From UBA1672 sp964587815 (GTDB taxonomy: Bacteria > Pseudomonadota > Alphaproteobacteria > Micavibrionales > Micavibrionaceae), in assembly GCA_964587815.1 (NCBI GenBank), contig CAZPMH010000003.1, positions 62,001 through 126,000 on the forward strand: a stretch of 64,000 bases of DNA, read 5' to 3'. Both the position numbers and the translations under genes were made by a program. The notes beneath the pieces are model-generated. The model was not told the DNA's origin, did no database searches, and saw only the letters and a program-made list of their open reading frames with translations. This document shows, one piece after another, positions 17,541 to 26,752 of the stretch. Position 1 is the first letter of the stretch; the number at the start of each line of letters is the position of its first letter.

Positions 17541-20390
17541 ATGTTAGATCCGTTAGATTACGAGAACAGGCCATATTTGAGCGCGCTTTCCAAAACGCGC
17601 CGCCGCGCCTTTCTCGTACTCACTTTGGAACGTCTTGTCTCTCACACATGGCGGCCAATATCTTGGGTCTTATTCTTCTCAGGCCTATGGATGATGGGAA
17701 TTCCCGAATTCTTGGGCAAAACATCAGAAGTCCTGACCAGCCTGATTTTCTTCGCAGGTATCATTTATTTCATCCGCAAAGATATTCTAACCTTTAAATT
17801 TCCCAACGACACCAATCTTGATCGTGCGATCGAAACCAAAACAACGCTACCGCGCGGGCAAATTGCCCTTATCGAAGACAATCTGGCAAATCCGAAAAAC
17901 AAATACACACGCTCCCTTTGGAACTCAGCGCAAAAGTCAGCTTTGCATACGTTAAAGGCACTAAGAACACCAAATTTAAAAGCGGTTATGGTGCGTCTTG
18001 ACCCGTTCGCACTCAGATTTTTAGCCGTTCTGTTCTTTATTTCAGGGTTTATGCTCTCACCCTATCAATGGCAGAGTAAAATCTACAACGGCCTGTTCCC
18101 CGTTACGCTTTCATCGATAACGTCTGCCCCCTCATCAGCCGTCACATTATGGATTGAGCCGCCTGAATATACGCGCATGGATAAAATCCAGATAACCGGC
18201 GCAGGCACGTATGACGGCACATTAAAAATGCCCGAGGGCAGCACAATAAAAGCACGTATCCAAACAAACTTTGGGAAATACGCTTCTCCAAAACTAAACA
18301 TGGGGAATGCATCCTTACCTATGGAAGATTTAGGTGAAGGCTTCTACAGCATTGAAACAACAATTCAGCCAGGCTCTACACTATCCATAACTCAAAGCAT
18401 TTTCCCGCGAGCGACATGGCCCTACCACCACATTATCGATACACCTCCTGAAATTTACGCAGGTAACAAATCTACACCTGAAACTGATGAGACTGATGAA
18501 CAGGCAAACCAAGAAAATGCCGAAGAAAATCAAATAGCAGAAGCGGAGCCCCAACAAGGCCCCGATGAAAACGAAGAAGCAGAAGAGCTGTTTGAAATCA
18601 TCGAAAAAGCACAAATCAGATTTCCACTGCGGGTCAAAGACGATTACAGCGTCAAAGAATTAAAAATGGTGATGGACATCGCAGACTTCGTCGAAGAAAA
18701 ACCACTCGGCGAAATGGCAACCGAAACCCGCCTCATCGTCTCCGCGCCCGACACGGAGCTCAAAATATCACCCATATATGACATGACATGGCATACATGG
18801 GCAGGGCTCCCCGTCACATTTGAATACACCGTCTTTGACCATAAAGGGCAAAGCCAGACGCTAGAGAAAATTAGCATCACGCTGCCAGAGCGCAACTTCG
18901 AACACCCAATGGCAAAATCAGTCATCGCCATGCGCAAACAGCTCGCATGGCAGTATCGCGACAGCTTTAGAAGTATTTCCAACAACCTTGAGGCTTTGCT
19001 CACCGCGCCCGATTACTTCCAAAACAATCCCGTAACATATCTTGCAATTAAAACCGCAAGTGCTCGCCTGAAATACGTTGAAAACAAAAAACAAGACGAG
19101 CGCACAGAAGCCGCGCGAGAAGTTATTAAACTTCTATGGGCAATTGCAATCAGCGTTGAGGATGGCAATTTAGCACTCGCAATGCGCGAACTGCGTGACG
19201 CACAGCGTGAACTTGAAAACGCCATGCGCGATCCAAACACAAGCGATGAAGAAATTGATCGCCTGATGCGTAATTTGCGCGAAAAAATGAACAATTACTT
19301 CGCCGAAATGCAGCGCGACCTTCAAAAGCGTATGGAAAACGGCGAGGAATTTCCCGAATTTTCAGAAGAAGATTTTGGCGAAATTATTTCCCCAGACGCG
19401 CTCTCAAAACTTATGGAAGAAATTGAACAGGCCATGCGCGATGGCGATGAACAAAAAGCGCAAGAGCTTATGTCTAAACTCCAGCGCATGATGGAAATGA
19501 TGGACTCCGCACAAGGCGCACAAATGCCAAAAGATATGGAGGTCATGAAAAAGGGCGTCAACGAGCTTCAAGAACTGATCGAACGTCAAGAACAGCTTTT
19601 AGAACAAACAGAAAAACGCGCATCAAAAGATTATCGTAGCGATTGGATTGAACAAAACCGCAACCGCAACAACGCGCAAAGCCGCCCTCAGAATAATTCT
19701 GATCAAAACCAGCTGACGGAACGCTCTCTCAAAACACTGCAAGATATGCTGGAAGAATTCGGCATGAACACCGCCCCGCCTGAGCCGGAAAACAACGAGC
19801 CGCGCGAAGAACAGCAAAGCCAAAAAGAAAATGAAAACGCGGATCAAGCTGAACAACAAGATAACCGGCAATCTCAGGAAAGCACCGAGTCTGACATAAC
19901 AAATCAACAGGCGAAAACCGAACAAGACGCCCTACGATACGTTCTCGGCCAACTCATGCTGGATGTTGCAGAACATCTTGATGACATCCCCGAAAGCATG
20001 GGCGAGGCCGAACAAGAAATGCGCAAATCAGCTGATCAACTCGGAAAAGACAACCCGAGCGGCTCAATTCCACATCAGGAAGAAGCCATCAGAAAACTGA
20101 AAGACGCGCAAGATAATCTCAACCAGCAGTTCCAACAACGCATGCAGCAAATGGTTGGCATCGGTTCAGGCACGGCTGGCGGAAACCGTAAATACGACCC
20201 CCTCGGTCGCCCCTATGGTGGTAAAGAAGACAATAACGGCAAAACAACCGACAGCGACGTTAAAATCCCGGAGGAAGCCGAGAAAAAACGCATTGAAGAG
20301 ATCATTAAAGAATTAAGAGATAAATCTAGTGATCGCTCCCGCCCGCGTGAGGAGCTTGAATATTATCGCCGCCTGCTCCGCCAATTTTAG
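17541..20390 (+). CDS. TIGR02302/DUF4175 family protein
   Basis: This 949-residue protein has two N-terminal membrane helices (about residues 35-80) and another near 155. An extracytoplasmic middle domain follows, with an acidic Glu-rich linker (about residues 310-355). The C-terminal half is very charged and Gln/Glu/Met-rich, predicted to be long helix or coiled coil (about 520-730 and 790-930). This is the plan of the alphaproteobacterial TIGR02302/DUF4175 family, whose place next to lysA is widely conserved and whose function is unknown. Its last 65 bases overlap the convergent DUF3426 gene. Confidence 0.88.
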   Translation: MLDPLDYENRPYLSALSKTRRRAFLVLTLERLVSHTWRPISWVLFFSGLWMMGIPEFLGKTSEVLTSLIFFAGIIYFIRKDILTFKFPNDTNLDRAIETKTTLPRGQIALIEDNLANPKNKYTRSLWNSAQKSALHTLKALRTPNLKAVMVRLDPFALRFLAVLFFISGFMLSPYQWQSKIYNGLFPVTLSSITSAPSSAVTLWIEPPEYTRMDKIQITGAGTYDGTLKMPEGSTIKARIQTNFGKYASPKLNMGNASLPMEDLGEGFYSIETTIQPGSTLSITQSIFPRATWPYHHIIDTPPEIYAGNKSTPETDETDEQANQENAEENQIAEAEPQQGPDENEEAEELFEIIEKAQIRFPLRVKDDYSVKELKMVMDIADFVEEKPLGEMATETRLIVSAPDTELKISPIYDMTWHTWAGLPVTFEYTVFDHKGQSQTLEKISITLPERNFEHPMAKSVIAMRKQLAWQYRDSFRSISNNLEALLTAPDYFQNNPVTYLAIKTASARLKYVENKKQDERTEAAREVIKLLWAIAISVEDGNLALAMRELRDAQRELENAMRDPNTSDEEIDRLMRNLREKMNNYFAEMQRDLQKRMENGEEFPEFSEEDFGEIISPDALSKLMEEIEQAMRDGDEQKAQELMSKLQRMMEMMDSAQGAQMPKDMEVMKKGVNELQELIERQEQLLEQTEKRASKDYRSDWIEQNRNRNNAQSRPQNNSDQNQLTERSLKTLQDMLEEFGMNTAPPEPENNEPREEQQSQKENENADQAEQQDNRQSQESTESDITNQQAKTEQDALRYVLGQLMLDVAEHLDDIPESMGEAEQEMRKSADQLGKDNPSGSIPHQEEAIRKLKDAQDNLNQQFQQRMQQMVGIGSGTAGGNRKYDPLGRPYGGKEDNNGKTTDSDVKIPEEAEKKRIEEIIKELRDKSSDRSRPREELEYYRRLLRQF

Positions 20391-21147
20391 ATGTATCCAC
20401 TGCATTTAAATCAGATAAAGCCGCAAGGCTAAATCCAACACGCAACATATCAACATCATCTAAATCACGCTGAAAATTAAGCGCATGATCAAAGGCGAAA
20501 ATTTCCTCCGCATCTAAAACATGCTTGTCAGACATTATTGGAGCCGAACCAACAACTGCATCGCTCCCATCCAAAAAATCCACTTTCATATGTGGCAGCT
20601 TAACCACACCGGCATTCAGATTAATTAAATTCCCTGAGACACGCAAAACATACCCGTCATAAGACGCCTGCAATGCATCAAATAAAACACCATCAGCAAA
20701 GTTGCTTTCATCAAGCCCTAAACTTGCATAAAGAACCCTACTCTCAGGCCAGCTTTGTTTGATGGCCTCTCTGTTTAAAACACCATACATCAGCGTCAAA
20801 ACAAAAAGAATAAGCACAAAGACGGCACTCGTTACGCGACTTCTTCTTTGGTCAAGCTGCTCAACGAAACGTGAGGGAATATTAACCTCATCATCGCTAC
20901 CACTATCGCGCATGAGCAAATCAAACATGCCATCATCATCTTCTTCTTGATCAGGTGAATCAAACTCAGCTTGAGGCGCGTTTTTCTGCTCTAAAGCTTC
21001 AATCTCGCGCAAATCATCATCATCAGGGATAGGGTCTTGAAACCACGTATTTTCGCAAACAGAACAGCGAACCGTACGCCCCTCCTCTCCTAACAGCGAG
21101 ACAGAAACCTTAAAGTGACTATGACAATTTGGGCAGACAGAAATCAT
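20326..21147 (-). CDS. MJ0042-type zinc-ribbon / DUF3426 membrane protein
   Basis: The N-terminus carries a zinc ribbon with CxxC pairs at C5/C8 and C28/C31, in the MJ0042 arrangement (CPNCHSHFKV). An acidic linker follows, then one membrane helix at about residues 105-125, and a periplasmic DUF3426 domain rich in beta structure. This architecture is characteristic of Alphaproteobacteria, often near ftsE/ftsX as here. Function is unknown; a DNA- or protein-binding cytoplasmic tip anchored in the membrane is inferred. The gene diverges from the helical-repeat gene before ftsE and overlaps the DUF4175 gene at its 3' end by 65 bases. Confidence 0.88.
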   Translation of the reverse strand: MISVCPNCHSHFKVSVSLLGEEGRTVRCSVCENTWFQDPIPDDDDLREIEALEQKNAPQAEFDSPDQEEDDDGMFDLLMRDSGSDDEVNIPSRFVEQLDQRRSRVTSAVFVLILFVLTLMYGVLNREAIKQSWPESRVLYASLGLDESNFADGVLFDALQASYDGYVLRVSGNLINLNAGVVKLPHMKVDFLDGSDAVVGSAPIMSDKHVLDAEEIFAFDHALNFQRDLDDVDMLRVGFSLAALSDLNAVDTSKIGGAGGDNIQAPHAGGSDH

Positions 21148-21250
21148 TGCACATGTGCTTTTCTTATTTTAAGATATCCACAATTACGCAGTAGGCTTTT
21201 ACTTTTTTACAGAGAAGCAACCTTGTGATTTAAACACAGAAGGCCCCCAC

Positions 21251-22045
21251 ATGTATAATAGATTTTCACAACAATGCCTTATATATTCTTCAATTTTAAC
21301 AGGTCTTTGCGCGCTGACGCTTACACCGAACACCGCATTCGCGACCGAAACAGCTGCAAAATACGCAACTGAAAAATACCAAGGCGCATGCCAAGAGCAA
21401 AAACGCACCTGCATCATGGCAGAAATACTAAAAGATGCAGAAGGAATCGACAATACGGACTGGAAAGACATTACTTTCAGAGAGCTGGCAAAAACATACG
21501 CTTTCGAAGGTGACTTCGAAAAGGCCGTAGAAGTTATGCGCATGATAACAAACCCCGACACAACCGCCCTTACAATCCGCGGCATCGGCATGGTAATCGC
21601 TCAACAAGAACATACTGAAGAAGATTTAAATCGAATGTTTGCAAGACTGCTTCATGAAGCCGGGCTTATATCGCATCCCCCATCAAACGCCATCGCCTTA
21701 ACATACGTCGCGATGGCGCAAGCCTTAAGCGGAGATGACGAAGGCGCATGGAAAACCGCTCAAACCATGAATAACGCAGCGTTAAGAAACAAAGCCTATG
21801 GTGAGACCGCAGAGATACAGGCACAAAAAGGGAAGTTTGATGCCGCACAAACCAGTATAGAAAAGATTGAAAGTATCGCATTCCGTAATAAAGCTTACGA
21901 AATTGTATCAAAAATACTGGCTGATAACGGCAATTTCAAACAAGCCTATGCTGCCGCGACCTCCATCGAAAACCCGTATAAAAAGACACAGAGCCTGCAA
22001 TATATTCTGGACAAGCAAGCCCCGAGGGAAGTCAAATTTCAATGA
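21251..22045 (+). CDS. Secreted helical-repeat (TPR-like) protein
   Basis: This 264-residue protein has a Sec signal peptide (basic start, hydrophobic stretch, cleavage after AFA). The mature part is made of repeated helical hairpins, for example DFEKAVEVMRMI, KFDAAQTSIEKI and NFKQAYAAATSI, resembling TPR or SEL1-type units. Two Cys residues (YQGACQEQKRTCIMAE) could form a disulfide. The stop overlaps the ftsE ATG by 4 bases (ATGA), so it is translationally coupled to ftsE. A role in cell division or the envelope is inferred from position only. Confidence 0.75.
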   Translation: MYNRFSQQCLIYSSILTGLCALTLTPNTAFATETAAKYATEKYQGACQEQKRTCIMAEILKDAEGIDNTDWKDITFRELAKTYAFEGDFEKAVEVMRMITNPDTTALTIRGIGMVIAQQEHTEEDLNRMFARLLHEAGLISHPPSNAIALTYVAMAQALSGDDEGAWKTAQTMNNAALRNKAYGETAEIQAQKGKFDAAQTSIEKIESIAFRNKAYEIVSKILADNGNFKQAYAAATSIENPYKKTQSLQYILDKQAPREVKFQ

Positions 22046-22770
22046 AAAAAACATCTGATGGCCCCAACGTCATACAGTTTGAAAATGTAAGATTTAAATA
22101 TAATCAGAATGAAGATGACGTATTAAAAGACGTTAACTTTACGCTGAAAACAGGATCATACCATTTTCTGACAGGCCCCAGCGGAGCCGGAAAAACATCT
22201 CTGATCAATCTGCTCTATCTTGGCCAAAGGCCAACATCAGGCCAACTCACGCTATTTGGCAAAAACATCAACACAACCAACAGAGATGACCTGCACAAAA
22301 TTCGCCAGAGCATCGGCGTTGTGTTTCAAGATTTTCGCCTGCTGAACCATCTTACGACTTTCGACAATGTCGCCCTGCCTTTACGAATAACCGGCCGACC
22401 TGAAAAAGAAATCAAATCCCACGTCGGCGAGCTCCTCGAATGGGTGGGCTTAAGCAAGGAAAAAGACAAAAACCCAAACACCCTTTCAGGTGGGCAACAA
22501 CAACGCATCGCAATTGCCCGCGCCGTTATCGCACAACCGAAATTGATCTTGGCAGACGAACCAACAGGAAACCTCGACGATGAAATCGGCTTTCGTCTGA
22601 TGGGCCTTTTCGAACAACTTAACCGTATGGGAACAACAATTGTTATTGCCACACATAACCAGAACATAATCGAACAATTCGCCCACCCCTGCTTGCGCTT
22701 ACGAAACGGAACGGTGTATCAAGATACCGATACGTTCAAAATCGCACAGAAGATTCGCCATGTCTTTTAA
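22042..22770 (+). CDS. ftsE: Cell division ATP-binding protein FtsE
   Basis: FtsE is the ATPase of the FtsEX complex, which couples the divisome to periplasmic peptidoglycan hydrolases. The 242-residue protein has Walker A GPSGAGKTS (45-53), the Q-loop VVFQDFRLL, signature LSGGQQQRIAIARA, Walker B LILADEPTGNLD, and the H-loop in IATHN. Two overlaps (ATGA with the upstream gene and 11 bases with ftsX) show a tight operon. Confidence 0.96.
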   Translation: MKKTSDGPNVIQFENVRFKYNQNEDDVLKDVNFTLKTGSYHFLTGPSGAGKTSLINLLYLGQRPTSGQLTLFGKNINTTNRDDLHKIRQSIGVVFQDFRLLNHLTTFDNVALPLRITGRPEKEIKSHVGELLEWVGLSKEKDKNPNTLSGGQQQRIAIARAVIAQPKLILADEPTGNLDDEIGFRLMGLFEQLNRMGTTIVIATHNQNIIEQFAHPCLRLRNGTVYQDTDTFKIAQKIRHVF

Positions 22771-23731
22771 GTCTCGGTTAAGCCCCGCCGAAAAAATTGC
22801 ACAAACAAAAGAAAAACTCTCAAGCGCAGGGCATAAAACTAAGCACGACATCCCGCTAAATAAAAGCAAAGATACTCAATTCCTAACTCTTCTTATCGCC
22901 CTGATGAGCATATTGCTGACCCTGTCCTTTTCAGGCGCAATGGCTTTAAGCCAACTTACGCAAAAATGGTCATCAGGTTTGGAAGATAAATTAACAATAG
23001 AAATCCCCGTAGAAACACAAAGTGGACCTCCGCTGACATCAGACCGCATAAAAAAAGAACAAAACAAAATATACGAAGCCCTAAAGAATCATGAATTCGT
23101 AAAGTCTGTTGAAATTATGCAGCAAGAAGAAATTGAAACGCTTCTCTCGCCCTGGCTTAATGAAAACCTATCTCTTGCAGAAATTCCCTTACCCGGCCTT
23201 ATCGCCTTAGAGCTTAAGCCAAACGCGCCTGATGACATCGTCAATCAACTCGAAGACGACATAAGAACACTATCACCACACGCATACTTGGAAACCCACG
23301 AAGAGTGGCTTTCAGATATCATTGCATTCATCAATATAATAAAAACGATATCCCTACTCTTAACGCTTCTGGTCACGGCCATAACCTTAATCGCGATCAT
23401 CTCAGGCATAAGAACCCGTATGATCGTTCATAAAAAAGAAATAGAATTGCTGCATTACATGGGCGCAACAGACAAGTACATTGCAGCTCAATTCCAAAGG
23501 CACACGCTCATACTGACACTAAAAGGAGCAACAATCGGAACCGCTATCGGGATTCTCGTTGTTCTGCTCGCCGCCTGGAACCTAAGCTCGATCAACTCAG
23601 ATCTTATCCCTCGCTCTGAAATCCACGGATTAACGATACTAAAGCTCTTGCTCATTCCGCTCATCCTGTCAGCATTAGCAATGCTTGTTACACGCGTAAC
23701 GCTCTTGAACTCCCTGTCTAAAATACCGTAA
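22760..23731 (+). CDS. ftsX: Cell division protein FtsX
   Basis: FtsX is the membrane partner of FtsE. The 323-residue protein has a cytoplasmic N-terminal tail, a first helix (~residues 45-70), a periplasmic loop (~70-190) and three further helices (around 190-220, 240-275 and 290-315). This is the FtsX topology. The stretch RMIVHKKEIELLHYMGATDKYIAAQFQ between helices is the typical coupling region that contacts the ATPase. The start overlaps ftsE by 11 bases. Confidence 0.92.
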   Translation: MSFKSRLSPAEKIAQTKEKLSSAGHKTKHDIPLNKSKDTQFLTLLIALMSILLTLSFSGAMALSQLTQKWSSGLEDKLTIEIPVETQSGPPLTSDRIKKEQNKIYEALKNHEFVKSVEIMQQEEIETLLSPWLNENLSLAEIPLPGLIALELKPNAPDDIVNQLEDDIRTLSPHAYLETHEEWLSDIIAFINIIKTISLLLTLLVTAITLIAIISGIRTRMIVHKKEIELLHYMGATDKYIAAQFQRHTLILTLKGATIGTAIGILVVLLAAWNLSSINSDLIPRSEIHGLTILKLLLIPLILSALAMLVTRVTLLNSLSKIP

Positions 23732-23742
23732 AAAGAAGCGTG

Positions 23743-24309
23743 ATGATAAAAAAAATAACGAGGCTTACAGTGTTCACGACACTAATCCTGTGGATTGGCG
23801 GCTACGGCATATTTCTGAACCATATAGCAACAGTAAAGCCCGAGATGCCACAACAACAAACAGACGCTGTCGTAGTATTAACGGGCGGAAATCACCGCAT
23901 CGCAACGGGATTGGAATTATTCGCACAAGAAAATGCGCCCTACCTGTTCATAACAGGTGTAAACAAAGCCACAACAAAACAAGATATCTTATCAGTCCAT
24001 AAAGGTAAAAAACTTCCCGAATGCTGTGTAGAACTAGGCTATGATGCGACAACAACATACGAAAACGCATTTGAAACGAAAGCATGGTTGGCAGGAAAAA
24101 ATATATCAAAGATAAGGTTGGTCACATCTCCTTATCACATGCCGCGCACTGCATTGGAATTCTCCCATGTACTGAAAGATGTAGAAATATTGCAACATCC
24201 TGTTGTTAAGCCCGACCACAGCCCTAAAAAACTGGCATTTTGGCGAATTACATTTGATGAGTACAACAAAACACTCTACCGTTATGTGCGCTTGAAATTA
24301 CCGGAATAA
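23743..24309 (+). CDS. YdcF family protein (DUF218, ElyC/SanA-like)
   Basis: The 188-residue protein has one N-terminal membrane helix and then the DUF218 domain. It shows the family motifs AVVVLTGGNHRIATGLELF, ATTTYENA (the conserved Asn/Glu pair) and RLVTSPYHMPRTALEF. DUF218 proteins such as SanA and ElyC have roles in envelope integrity and undecaprenyl carrier metabolism. The ATG at 23743 is chosen; a GTG just before it (23740) is in frame. The gene continues the ftsEX operon. Confidence 0.88.
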   Translation: MIKKITRLTVFTTLILWIGGYGIFLNHIATVKPEMPQQQTDAVVVLTGGNHRIATGLELFAQENAPYLFITGVNKATTKQDILSVHKGKKLPECCVELGYDATTTYENAFETKAWLAGKNISKIRLVTSPYHMPRTALEFSHVLKDVEILQHPVVKPDHSPKKLAFWRITFDEYNKTLYRYVRLKLPE

Positions 24310-24331
24310 AGCACGAAGAAACGACCGATAA

Positions 24332-25807
24332 ATGCATCCAAATTTTATTCGCTCAACCCTGTTTAATTTGCTGTTTTATGTTTTAACGGCTCTAAGCTGC
24401 ATTGCATTATTACCAACCCTTGTTCTGCCACGCCGCTATTACATGGCCGTCGTCTACGGCTTCGTAAACGTCACATGGTTTTTGGAAAAATACGTCCTCG
24501 GCCTGAATTTCGTTATTAAAGGGATTGAACATATGCCACAATCAGGCGCATTTATTGTCGCCTGCAAACATCTATCCGCATACGAAACCTTCAAATTACA
24601 TATCTTATTTAAAGACCCCTCCGTCATTTTAAAAAAGGAGCTGTTAAAGATTCCGCTTTGGGGAAAGTATTTGCAAAAAAGCGATGTGATAGCGATTGAC
24701 CGCTCCACACCCAAAGATGCCGTCCGCTCCATTCAGGAGGGAGCAAAGCGTGTCGCCGCACAAGGCAGGCCGATCATTATATTCCCCCAAGGCACGCGTG
24801 TACTCCCTGACACACCAATCGAGAAAAAACCCTACAAAATTGGAGTGATGCGCGTGCAGGAAGCAACGGGCCTTCCCATCATTCCAATCGCGACCAATAC
24901 AGGTGCGTTCTACCCCAAAAAAGGCTGGAGCAAACATCAAGGCGTTATCACTTTCGAAATACTCCCTCCGATGGAATATGATCCCGATGCTGACATAGGC
25001 AAGCAACTCAAAATGCTGGAAACAAACGTAGAGAACGCATCAAATGCGCTCATTGAAGACGCACATCAACAAATAGAACAACGAAAGAAAAAAAGCCTGC
25101 TCGGCTTACTTCTGATTCTGTTTTTCCTAGGCATGACATACACCGCATATTGGTTTTACGCCGCGAACAAAGTGGAAGAACACGTAAAACAATCCATGCT
25201 TGAGATCAAAAACAACCCGAATGTCTCTCTCTACGTGTCTCAACCACCGCAAGTATCAGGGTTTCCGGGTAAGATAAATGTGACACTGCCAACCCAGATT
25301 ATTGCGCAAAATGACCAATCTGTTGAAATCAATAAAATCACCGCAACAGGCTGGCCCATTCCATTTTCTCCAATAGACATCCACGCCGATACAATAAGCC
25401 TGACATCCCCCTTTTGGTCATCACCTATTACGTTAGATAACCTGAAAATCGACCTGACATATGGCCAAGACGATATAACACTCACTCATGCGGAAATTTC
25501 CAGCGGTCGTACAAAAGCAATCGCAACAGGCTACATCAAAAACCTCAACGCCCCCTACCCCGAATTTAACATCGCCCTAACCTTGCAAAAACACGAAGAA
25601 TTTCTCACCATGCTTTTAAAAAGCAACGCGATTAATCAGGACGCAGGCGCAATGCTAACTTTCGCATTACAAGCCTTGAACAGAAAAGGCGCGATTCAAG
25701 CCACACTCAAAAGCGATAAAAACCGCTTATTTTTAGGGCCGCTGCAGGTGTATGAATTCCCGCTTATAATTCAGGAAGAAACGCCAAAGCGCACCGCACC
25801 GTATTAA
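24332..25807 (+). CDS. PlsC-type acyltransferase fused to a DUF2125 domain
   Basis: Residues 1-245 are a 1-acylglycerol-3-phosphate acyltransferase, which makes phosphatidic acid. It has an N-terminal hydrophobic helix, the HX4E catalytic motif HLSAYE (80-85) in the form seen in alphaproteobacterial PlsC, and FPQGTR (151-156). After a charged linker, a second membrane helix (about 252-275) leads into a ~215-residue extracytoplasmic domain resembling DUF2125 (SLYVSQPPQVSGFPGKI, ATGWPIPFSPIDIHAD). These two families are normally separate neighbouring genes at this locus; here the frame is continuous. The 3' end overlaps tyrC by 4 bases, converging. Confidence 0.85.
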   Translation: MHPNFIRSTLFNLLFYVLTALSCIALLPTLVLPRRYYMAVVYGFVNVTWFLEKYVLGLNFVIKGIEHMPQSGAFIVACKHLSAYETFKLHILFKDPSVILKKELLKIPLWGKYLQKSDVIAIDRSTPKDAVRSIQEGAKRVAAQGRPIIIFPQGTRVLPDTPIEKKPYKIGVMRVQEATGLPIIPIATNTGAFYPKKGWSKHQGVITFEILPPMEYDPDADIGKQLKMLETNVENASNALIEDAHQQIEQRKKKSLLGLLLILFFLGMTYTAYWFYAANKVEEHVKQSMLEIKNNPNVSLYVSQPPQVSGFPGKINVTLPTQIIAQNDQSVEINKITATGWPIPFSPIDIHADTISLTSPFWSSPITLDNLKIDLTYGQDDITLTHAEISSGRTKAIATGYIKNLNAPYPEFNIALTLQKHEEFLTMLLKSNAINQDAGAMLTFALQALNRKGAIQATLKSDKNRLFLGPLQVYEFPLIIQEETPKRTAPY

Positions 25808-26676
25808 GCCTGATTTTGGTCGATTATTTCCTTGCGAATTGACCGCGTGTCCGAGAACTTTTGATAAAGATAATCTCCGTCCCCCTTGCGGATTGCACGC
25901 TGCAAGGCGCTCAAATCTTCGGTGAACCGCCCCAAAACTTCCAAAACGGCCTCCTTATTGTTCAAAAACACATCACGCCACATCACAGGATCAGACGCCG
26001 CAATCCGTGTAAAGTCACGAAATCCACTGGCAGAGAACTTGATCACTTCAGACTTCAGATCATCTTCCAACTCATTCGCTGTACCAACAATCGTGTAAGC
26101 AATCAAATGCGGCAAATGCGATGTGATACCCAAAACGAGATCATGGTGCTTACTATCCATAATCTCAACCGTCGCACCAAACGCCTCCCAGAGCTTTGTG
26201 ACATGCTCCACCGCCTTAATACTGGTTTCGGGCAAAGGCGTCAAAATGCACCACCGCCCCTCAAACAATTCCGCGAAACCCGCCTCAGGGCCTGAAAACT
26301 CAGTTCCCGCAATCGGGTGCGCCGGCACAATATCAATATCAGGTCGACAATGCGGTTTTAGCGATTCAATCACGGAAACTTTAACGGAGCCAACATCACT
26401 AACAATCGCATTCTTTTTCAAATGCGGGCCAATCGCTTTGGCCACATTTTCAACGGCGCCGACAGGCACACACAAAATGACCAGATCGGAATCCTCAACG
26501 CCTTTGACCAGATCATCCGTGACATAATGCGCAATCTCCAAGTCAATAACTGTTTCGCAAACATGTTTATCGCGATCAACCGCAACAAGCGTGGCTGCGA
26601 GTTCTTTTTGCATAATGTTTCGCGCAATGGATGATCCGATAAGACCCATCCCGATAATGGTGATTTTCTCAATCAT
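25804..26676 (-). CDS. tyrC: Prephenate/arogenate dehydrogenase
   Basis: This enzyme makes the tyrosine precursor by oxidative decarboxylation using NAD(P). The 290-residue protein begins with the Rossmann fingerprint ITIIGMGLIGSS. It has the catalytic-region HPIAGTEFSGPEAG and the helical C-terminal dimerisation domain with ITSHLPHLIAYT and FRDFTRIAASDPVMWRDV. There is no ACT domain. It lies downstream of the chorismate mutase-like gene on the same strand (76 bases), so both belong to aromatic amino acid synthesis. Confidence 0.93.
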   Translation of the reverse strand: MIEKITIIGMGLIGSSIARNIMQKELAATLVAVDRDKHVCETVIDLEIAHYVTDDLVKGVEDSDLVILCVPVGAVENVAKAIGPHLKKNAIVSDVGSVKVSVIESLKPHCRPDIDIVPAHPIAGTEFSGPEAGFAELFEGRWCILTPLPETSIKAVEHVTKLWEAFGATVEIMDSKHHDLVLGITSHLPHLIAYTIVGTANELEDDLKSEVIKFSASGFRDFTRIAASDPVMWRDVFLNNKEAVLEVLGRFTEDLSALQRAIRKGDGDYLYQKFSDTRSIRKEIIDQNQA

Positions 26677-26752
26677 AAAACTATCTCGTAAATTCTAAAT
26701 TTTTTTAAAAGGGTAAAATGCATATTTGTTTATCATGCGTGCATCAACGCGG

